Position numbers and translations under genes: made by a program. Shown here in pieces: positions 57,940 to 64,000 of a stretch of 64,000 bases of DNA. This stretch comes from Aphrocallistes beatrix. Taxonomy: Eukaryota > Porifera > Hexactinellida > Sceptrulophora > Aphrocallistidae. The DNA is taken from NCBI GenBank assembly GCA_963281255.1, contig OY725503.1, forward strand, positions 2,852,001-2,916,000. Reading direction: 5' to 3'. The first letter of the stretch is position 1. Each line of letters opens with the position of its first letter. A model generated the notes under the pieces. The model saw only the letters and a program-made list of their open reading frames with translations, did no database searches and had not been told where the DNA came from.

Positions 57940-58325
57940 AAACGAATTGAATGAAGAAACTGCTAGGAACAGAAAGCTCATTTTGGCATGTGGGTCTTTT
58001 GAGTATGGTTCTGCTAAGTTCTGACATCAGATGAAAATGTGGACTCATAATGGATTTATGACGTCATTCTCAACCAAACATAAGTTGTGGCTTTAAAGTA
58101 TTAATCACAAAGGCAATCTATTGTACTTTCGCACAATGATTTATATTGTGAGAGTGAAGTCATATACTATATTGTATTGAGAAGGTGTGAAAAATTGTTT
58201 TCCATTTTTTTGAAGAGGAGCGAAAATTTAGCTTAGATCTTAGAATTTAATTTTCATATCTATACGACTTGCCGAATCTTCAATCAATTAAGACAAACAC
58301 AAAAAATTATTTAATTGATCGATAA
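57940..58325. mobile_element. Hel-A and Hel-B body fragments
   Basis: 57940-58072 is a plus-strand Hel-A piece (AACGAATTGAATGAAGAAAC, TTGGCATGTGGGTC). 58105-58325 is an inverted Hel-B 5' half (TATATTGTGAGAGTGAAGTC, AGGTGTGAAAAATTG, ACGACTTGCCGAATC). Confidence 0.55.
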
Positions 58326-58329
58326 CTAA

Positions 58330-59995
58330 AGTTAATCGAATTTGTGTATACAAATGATATTGTTACTGAATAGGATGTAGCCTATTGTATATCGAATAAG
58401 TACAAATAAGAAAGCCTAGTTGCTATTGATTTCACAACGTAGCACCAATCTACCAAACAGGTTTCCATAGCAAATTTGAAATGCAGCAGCATTCCTTTAA
58501 AAACATTTTCAAATAATGCTTCAAAGTATGTTTAAAACAGTCAGCAAATGAATAATTTAGTACGAAATATAACTTATTGCGCAACAGGATGATGACGAAT
58601 CATGATATTTTCAACAAATATATACACTTTGATACCATGTTTATGTAAGGGTGTAATACATTCTTAAGGTCTATTATGCATAGCTAATGCTTTTATGATA
58701 TGTAATGCTCTTATGATATGATTATGATATGTTGTGGAAATTATATTGTTGCTTTATAGGAAGTAGCCTATTGGCTATCAAATAAGGTCAAATTTGATTG
58801 AATATGGAATTAAAACGGTTTTCGAGATATGACATCAACTGAGCGAAATGCATTTCCATGGCAACGCTGGAATGTAGGAACATTCAATGATAAAATTTCA
58901 AATTTTTCGCATCAACCACAGCTCAGTTCCATGCGAAAAAAATTATAGTAAAAACACTTTGAAGTGCCTTTAAATGACCTCTGAAAATCACTAAATTTGT
59001 CCCAAATATGACTTATTGCGCAATCATGTGATGACTAATCTAAATTTTAACAACGGATATGGATACTTTGACACAATATTTATATATGCTGGTAATACAT
59101 TCCCAAGCACTATTCTGCGTTATTAATAATTTTAGACAGATCGTGTATTAGATCAATCATCTTCGACCGCATCCCTGGGCAATTTTTTAGATTTAGATGG
59201 CCGGCCTTACAGGGTGGGGAATAAGTTCTGCCACAAGCTTCATTAAGTATAAAATTTCTTATACTCAAACGATCTTAGTTATTATGGTCCTTAGAGATTG
59301 TAATTCCAATATCCTCAATGATTTTAAAAGATTTTCGATTCTATGACTTAGAAATGTGTTTGTATGGTGAGTTTTGAGAAAAAAAAATGTGTCCTGGTCC
59401 GCAGCAAAATCGTGAATCAGGGCCCACTGCTTTTCAAGTTATCTTCCCAGAGTCTTCAAATTCTAGGAAAAATTAGCTCACACATTTTCCTCGAACACTC
59501 TAAATTTGTAGAGATATAAGATGTTCAGATCAGTGCATTTTGAAGACCAATTGGATCAGATTTCTTTGCGATGTGAAAAAAAGTGCCATTTTGGGGAATT
59601 TTGCAAAATGTACCTAATTTGAACTGCGACTGAATAACTTTTTCTCGTTTCTGATAACGAATTCAGTGGTTTTATGAAATATTTCTATGGCGAATGAAAG
59701 GTACCTGGTGCTAAATTGTCATGGGACATCGATTATGAAGACATTTTTTACAGAAGCAGTGGGCCCTGATTCACGATTTTAGCTGCGGACCAGGACACAT
59801 TTTTTTTTCTCAAAACTCACCATACAAAACACATTTCTAAGTCATAGAATCGAAAAATCTTTTAAAATCATAGAAAATATTCGAATTACAATCTTTAAGG
59901 ACCATAATAACTAAGATTGTTTGAGTATAAGAAATTTTATACCTAATGAAGCTTGTGGCAGAACTTATTCCCCACCCTGTATACAGAGGGCTATG
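58330..59995. mobile_element. Degenerate P-type fold-back with MITE-D insert
   Basis: The right half (58740-59207) matches the arm of 42076-43158: AAGTAGCCTATTGGCTATC, CCATGGCAACGCTGGAATG, CTTCGACCGCATCCCTGG. It ends GAGGGCTATG after a MITE-D (59208-59981) that split it at a TA. The left half (58330-58700) holds weaker copies of the same motifs. Confidence 0.6.
59208..59981. mobile_element. MITE-D copy, complete palindrome
   Basis: TACAGGGTGGGGAATAAGTTC at the left and its perfect inverse GAACTTATTCCCCACCCTGTA at the right, TA target, arms ~350 bp. Diverged a few percent from the 28055-28782 copy and without internal insertions. Confidence 0.8.
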
Positions 59996-60340
59996 ATTTA
60001 ATATTTATTAGAGAATGCTTTCATAAGTGTTGGCCCCATTTGATATCATCATTACCTAATTGAAATATAAATTACTTTCGATGTCGTTTAATTAAGGTAA
60101 TCAAAATCCATCTGAATATTCAAGTAGTGTTGTTTTAGTTGTAACAAGTTTTAACAAGTCAACAAAACTCGGTGACTCGGTGACTTGCGAGTCATGACTA
60201 ACACGATATTTGACGATACTCCAAGAATTATTAGCTATGTGATAAGTAAATCTCAAAAATCGTGTTAAGGTTAGTACTGGTAGCAGACGCTATTTTTTTC
60301 AAAATTTTGGATTTGAAGTTGTATTTTTAAGGCTTTAGAG

Positions 60341-62682
60341 CAGCGGTTCCGAACCTTATTATTGTTACTACCCCGTTGTTCGACACTGTCAACCCTACTA
60401 TCCCGAATTGAGGCAATGTATCAGAATTTTTTTATTAATTTAAATTAATTATTTATAATTATATTATCTAAATATAGTTCAATGGGAAACTTGTTTCTGT
60501 TTTTTCGCCACTAATTCTTTCAAACGAGGTTCCGTTTGGCTCAATGCACAGCGCAGATCCCCCTCGCAATCTAATTTATTGCGTTGCTTGGTTTTTATGG
60601 CAAGCAAAGACGAAAATCCGGCCTCACATAGATAAGTTGATGAAAATGGGATAAGGATCAGAAGAGCAATTTTGCTAATCTTCGGGAATAATGGTAACAT
60701 CCTTACCCAGAAGTTTGGGAGATTAAGTGAATTATATTCCATTTTCACTGATGAGTTGTTTGTGAGTTCCAAAAACTCTTCTTGAGTATCTTCCGGAAGT
60801 TCATCCACAATACACTTGTAGGGATCTCTTGTTAGGACCATTTCAATTGCTTCAGTGTTGATCTGTGGAAAATATCGCTCAAACTCGCCTTGTAAACCAT
60901 TGAGATGGTTTCTGATGTCCTCTTTTAACTCTGCACCTATCGACTCCTCCCCTAAAATTTCACTCAATTTGTGGAAGGCCGAGAAATTCCCTGAGTCTAA
61001 TATTCTTTTCCAAAGAAGAACTTTTTCAATGAATGCCCTGATGTGATCACTGTGTGTTATTATATCAGACTCCTTGCCTTGCAGCTTTTTGTTCAAACTA
61101 TTCAATAGTTCAAATACGTCAACTAAGTACGCAAGTTGTGTACCGAAACACTGGGTTTTCATGATTAATAAGAGATCATTCTTTTCCTGTCCATCAAGAA
61201 GTGTCTCAAGCTCATATCGAAGTTCAAGCACCCTCTCTAGCATATTACCTTTTGATAACCACCGTACTTGGGTATAAAACAGTAGATCGTGATGTGTTGA
61301 ATCGAAATGCGAACATAATTGTCGAAACAATCTTGTATTTAGCGCACTACCCTTCACATAATTTACTACTTTGATTACTTCGGTTAAGGTTGCTCTTAGT
61401 CTGGCAGGTAGCGTCTTTGAAGCAAGAGCCTCTCGATGGATCATGCAATGTGTTCCAACAACCTCAGGATTCTTCTGCTTAACTTGAGTAATAAATCCTG
61501 ATCGAGAACCAAGCATGGCTGGTGCTCCGTCAGTACATACACCAACAAGCTTGTTCCAAGGGAATTTTGCTTCTTCGAAGAAACTGGACACATAGGACAT
61601 AACGTCGTCTGCCTTTGTCGTAGCCTCCAACGGACGACAAAAAAGAAAATCTTCCTCAACAGAGCCCCTATAAACATATCTTGCAAATACCATTAGTTGT
61701 GAACACTGAGCGACATCAGTTGATTCATCGAGTTGAATTGAGAAAAAGGGAGAAGAATGAATTTTTTCTATCACCTGTTCCTTGATATCGATAGCTATTT
61801 CGTGTATTCGACGTTGTACGGTGTTATTTGATAGCGAGATTTCTTTGATTTTGTTGTAGCTCCCTTCATTGAAAATGAGACGGGCAGTTTCTAGAAGGCA
61901 AGGTTTGATGAGTTTTTCTCCAATAGTATGAGGTTTTTTGATCTTTGCTATTTGCAATGAGATGTAGTAAGATGCCTCTACAAACTTATTCGACTCCTGT
62001 CGGAAAGTCGCACTTGAATCAAGTTTCGCTCTTTTGAGCCCCTCGGCTTTTAACTTAAGGTACTCAACCCCCTTGTCCACGAGCTCAGGGTGCATTTTAA
62101 CGAAATGTTCCCTCAGTTTCGATGGCTTCATAGACTCGTTAGTCAGTGTTTTATAACAGATAACGCACTGTGGAATTTGAGTATCATTTTTCATCATAAA
62201 CGAAAAACCAAAATTCAAGAAACTTCCATTATACGACCTCTTTCTAGACATTTTAAGAATGAGATCTTGGTAAACAATGTTTAAAGTTGTATGTAGTAAT
62301 GTAGTAATGTTGTAAGACTGTAAGTTGTAATGTTGTAATGTTACAAGTTGTAATGTGAGATTTTTCAATATTAAACATACTTATAGTAATCGACAAAGAT
62401 TGTAGCTGGAACATTTCTGTAGGTAATATATAATAACAGCCAATATAATTTTATCACAGCAATACCTTCAAACACATTTAGTCAATATTAGTTTATAATT
62501 CACAGTATGAATCCAATTAGAAACCCATTAATATCCTGCAAAACGAATATCAAAAACTTTATGCCGAAGTAATAATAACAAATTCTGACCTGAATTCTAA
62601 AGATAAAGAAGCACTCCATTACCCCTCAAAAATATTCATATGACCCCACTTGGGGTAATTACCCCGGGGTTGGGAACCGCTG
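60341..62682 (-). mobile_element. hAT transposon, ends and target duplication intact
   Basis: The element of 2342 bp has inverted ends CAGCGGTTCCGAACC and GGTTGGGAACCGCTG, allowing one mismatch, and a perfect 8-bp target duplication CTTTAGAG at 60333-60340 and 62683-62690. It holds one long minus-strand transposase frame. Ends of the CAG(C/G)GGTTC type with an 8-bp duplication are diagnostic of hAT. It is the best-preserved autonomous-looking element in the window. Confidence 0.93.
60479..62251 (-). CDS. hAT transposase (ZBED5/FAM200-like)
   Basis: Cut-and-paste DNA transposase. The frame opens 39 codons upstream, but MSRKRSYNGSF at 62251 is the likelier start, giving 590 residues. Domains: BED-type zinc finger (C29, C32, H49, H54 in VICYKTL...LREHFVKMH), then the RNase H-like catalytic domain with D175 in IQLDESTDV and D241 in GVCTDGAPAM. 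THCMIHREALASK follows at ~267, and the C-terminal hATC dimerisation region has FSSTYLCEAGFSSL at ~538-551. The sequence style is that of hAT proteins related to vertebrate ZBED5/FAM200. No stop or shift interrupts it, and length is normal for the group. It lies wholly inside the element's terminal repeats. Whether it is expressed cannot be told. Confidence 0.92.
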   Translation of the reverse strand: MSRKRSYNGSFLNFGFSFMMKNDTQIPQCVICYKTLTNESMKPSKLREHFVKMHPELVDKGVEYLKLKAEGLKRAKLDSSATFRQESNKFVEASYYISLQIAKIKKPHTIGEKLIKPCLLETARLIFNEGSYNKIKEISLSNNTVQRRIHEIAIDIKEQVIEKIHSSPFFSIQLDESTDVAQCSQLMVFARYVYRGSVEEDFLFCRPLEATTKADDVMSYVSSFFEEAKFPWNKLVGVCTDGAPAMLGSRSGFITQVKQKNPEVVGTHCMIHREALASKTLPARLRATLTEVIKVVNYVKGSALNTRLFRQLCSHFDSTHHDLLFYTQVRWLSKGNMLERVLELRYELETLLDGQEKNDLLLIMKTQCFGTQLAYLVDVFELLNSLNKKLQGKESDIITHSDHIRAFIEKVLLWKRILDSGNFSAFHKLSEILGEESIGAELKEDIRNHLNGLQGEFERYFPQINTEAIEMVLTRDPYKCIVDELPEDTQEEFLELTNNSSVKMEYNSLNLPNFWVRMLPLFPKISKIALLILIPFSSTYLCEAGFSSLLAIKTKQRNKLDCEGDLRCALSQTEPRLKELVAKKQKQVSH

Positions 62683-62690
62683 CTTTAGAG

Positions 62691-63229
62691 GGTGATATAT
62701 ATGCAGAACTATACCCAGCTAGCTGAGCGGAATCGGAATCGGAGAGTAGTCACTTGATATGGTTAGGAAAAAATTTGAGAATGGGATGTTGCTACATTTC
62801 TGCGTTGCTAGGAAGAATTATTTCCAAATATAACCAAGCGGCCACTTAAACGAAAGGAAATTTACGCTGATTACGAGTATCGTAATACAAATTGGAAATT
62901 TAAAACTGTAGAATTTACATGCAAATATCTTCAATCGTTCATTTCCTACTGAAATATATTATGTTGCAATTTGTTCCAACTCAACCATAGTTTGACTGGA
63001 CTAACTCCCGAGTCATAACCAAACGACTTAAAAGGTTATAAAAAATAAGATATTAATGAAACTCTAAACACTAATGTTCGAAAAAGTGTACTGAAATTAC
63101 ATACAAAATAGGTACGTGTTACTACTTCTAACATTCTATATTAATGTTAGATCCTATCGAGGACCAAAGAATTCTCATCTATGTTTTCTGCGATTCCATA
63201 ACATACTTATTATGATTGAGTATATCTTT
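62691..63229. other. AT-rich DNA, weak P-type scrap
   Basis: The phrase GATGTTGCTACATTTCTGCGTTGCTA near 62785 recalls the arms of the P-type fold-backs. Otherwise no feature is visible. Confidence 0.35.
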
Positions 63230-63278
63230 ACGTTGGTTGGCATTCAGCATTTCAGAAATGCTGAATGCCAACCAACGT
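63230..63278. repeat. 49-bp perfect palindrome
   Basis: Arms of 24 bp beginning ACGTTGGTTGGCATTCAGC meet around a single A. Just outside, TATCTTT on the left and AGTAAGGATA on the right look like a further imperfect extension, resembling Hel-A 5' termini facing outward. Confidence 0.85.
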
Positions 63279-63639
63279 AGTAAGGATAGGTTTAAATAGA
63301 GAAATACATCCGCGCTGCTTTGTCAGAACTTAGGGATTGACGTAACCGATAAAGCAAAATTGCTAATTGAGAAAAGTTCCGTTCTGGCTGACAGCTAGTT
63401 AGCCGATCCGCCCCATGTTTGGCTGCTAATATTGACAACAGAGAAAATTATGCTAGTGCTAAAATCGTACCGGAGTCGTCTTTTTTTTATTTTGCATATT
63501 CATAAGAATCTTCGTCGTCATTATTTATCAAGAAAATTTTCAAATACGTATGTATCGACTTCATATTCTATGATACTGGAAATATTGACATTGGCTTTAG
63601 GTTCTTTACTTTTCTCAATTTGATGTCAGTATTCAAAAA

Positions 63640-63990
63640 ACTGGAACTTAACTTCATTATTTTGGGTGTCGAAGATTCTAGTTCTTGCTCGTCCGAATTG
63701 GAATGAACAATTTCTGTCTGGATGAATTATTGACTCTAATTTTTTTTTAAGCTCTTCTTTTATTTCTAATGTCGGTTCGTGTATAAGTCTCACTATCTAA
63801 TAACTTGTCCAGATAATTGAAATCAAAGAACACTGACAAATGTTTCACTCTTGATAGCGGAATTCCTCCCGAATTCAGCTTTTTCATCTGTTCATTAAGA
63901 ATATCAAACAAAAACTCTATACAAGGAACGAGATTTTTTTTCTATAATTAATCTTCTCTTTGTGGGAGTATATAACATCACGGATTTCAA
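63640..63990 (-). pseudogene. Unrecognised coding-like segment at window edge
   Basis: Minus strand: one frame reads FLFDILNEQMKKLNSGGIP then LSRVKHLSVFFDFNYLDKLL (about 63930-63790). The following, shifted frame reads EIKEELKKKLESIIHPDRN and CSFQFGRARTRIFDTQNN (about 63760-63640). Composition looks coding, but I know no family, and one frameshift is needed. It could be a broken gene, or part of a transposon beyond the window. Confidence 0.3.
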
Positions 63991-64000
63991 ACCTATCTCC

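Overview
The window looks like intronic DNA of an invertebrate animal. It is AT-rich, host coding sequence is very sparse, and the rest is densely packed with eukaryotic transposable elements: Helitrons, P/THAP, Tc1-mariner, pogo-like, hAT, piggyBac-like, Ginger-type, a CR1/L2 LINE and a Ty3 LTR fossil. I cannot name the species. Tc1, P, Ginger and CR1/L2 elements together fit a metazoan.

The only host gene I recognise is EIF3D, on the minus strand. Its last coding exon is at 12438-13070 and the preceding exon at 47419-47643. The two are in matching phase with consensus splice sites, so the DNA between them reads as one intron of about 34.3 kb. The 5' exons lie to the right; I found none up to 64000, so at least 16 kb more of the right side is probably intron.

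The commonest repeat is a short non-autonomous Helitron, called Hel-A here (about 540 bp). It starts TCCTTACTATTAAAACTCG, has a (TA)n tract, a body with TGACGTCA and TGACTCA sites, a 9-bp-stem GC hairpin, and ends GCGCGCTTG. A relative, Hel-B (896 bp), starts TCTTATATATT and ends in CTTG too. Filled sites show insertion between A and T with no target duplication. Copies repeatedly sit inside the (TA)n tracts of other copies.

Layout: 0-7 kb, Helitrons with a pogo-like MITE, a P fragment and a broken Tc1. 7.7-12.1 kb, a large inverted-repeat element. 12.4-13.1 kb, the EIF3D terminal exon. 14.7-20.8 kb, a broken Ty3/gypsy fossil carrying a 1.44-kb palindrome with a Hel-A in each arm. 21.4-24.2 kb, a P-type fold-back hit by Tc1 and Helitrons. 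24.7-28.8 kb, pogo-like and fold-back MITEs. 31-34.7 kb, a Ginger-type integrase element with an OTU domain and introns, cut by a SINE. 35.6-39 kb, a decayed P element hit twice by hAT-type elements. 40.2-44.5 kb, a 4.2-kb nested palindrome. 45-47.4 kb, P, Tc1 and pogo-like fragments. 47.4-47.6 kb, an EIF3D exon. 49.5-52.4 kb, a P element with both terminal repeats sitting inside a Helitron. 52.6-60 kb, fold-back MITEs, Helitrons and a LINE. 60.3-62.7 kb, a hAT element with an open transposase, matching ends and a perfect 8-bp target duplication.

The elements do not form a pathway. What they share is insertion history: many are nested, and several empty sites can be read from a sister arm or sister copy, which gives target-site lengths and relative ages directly from this sequence.
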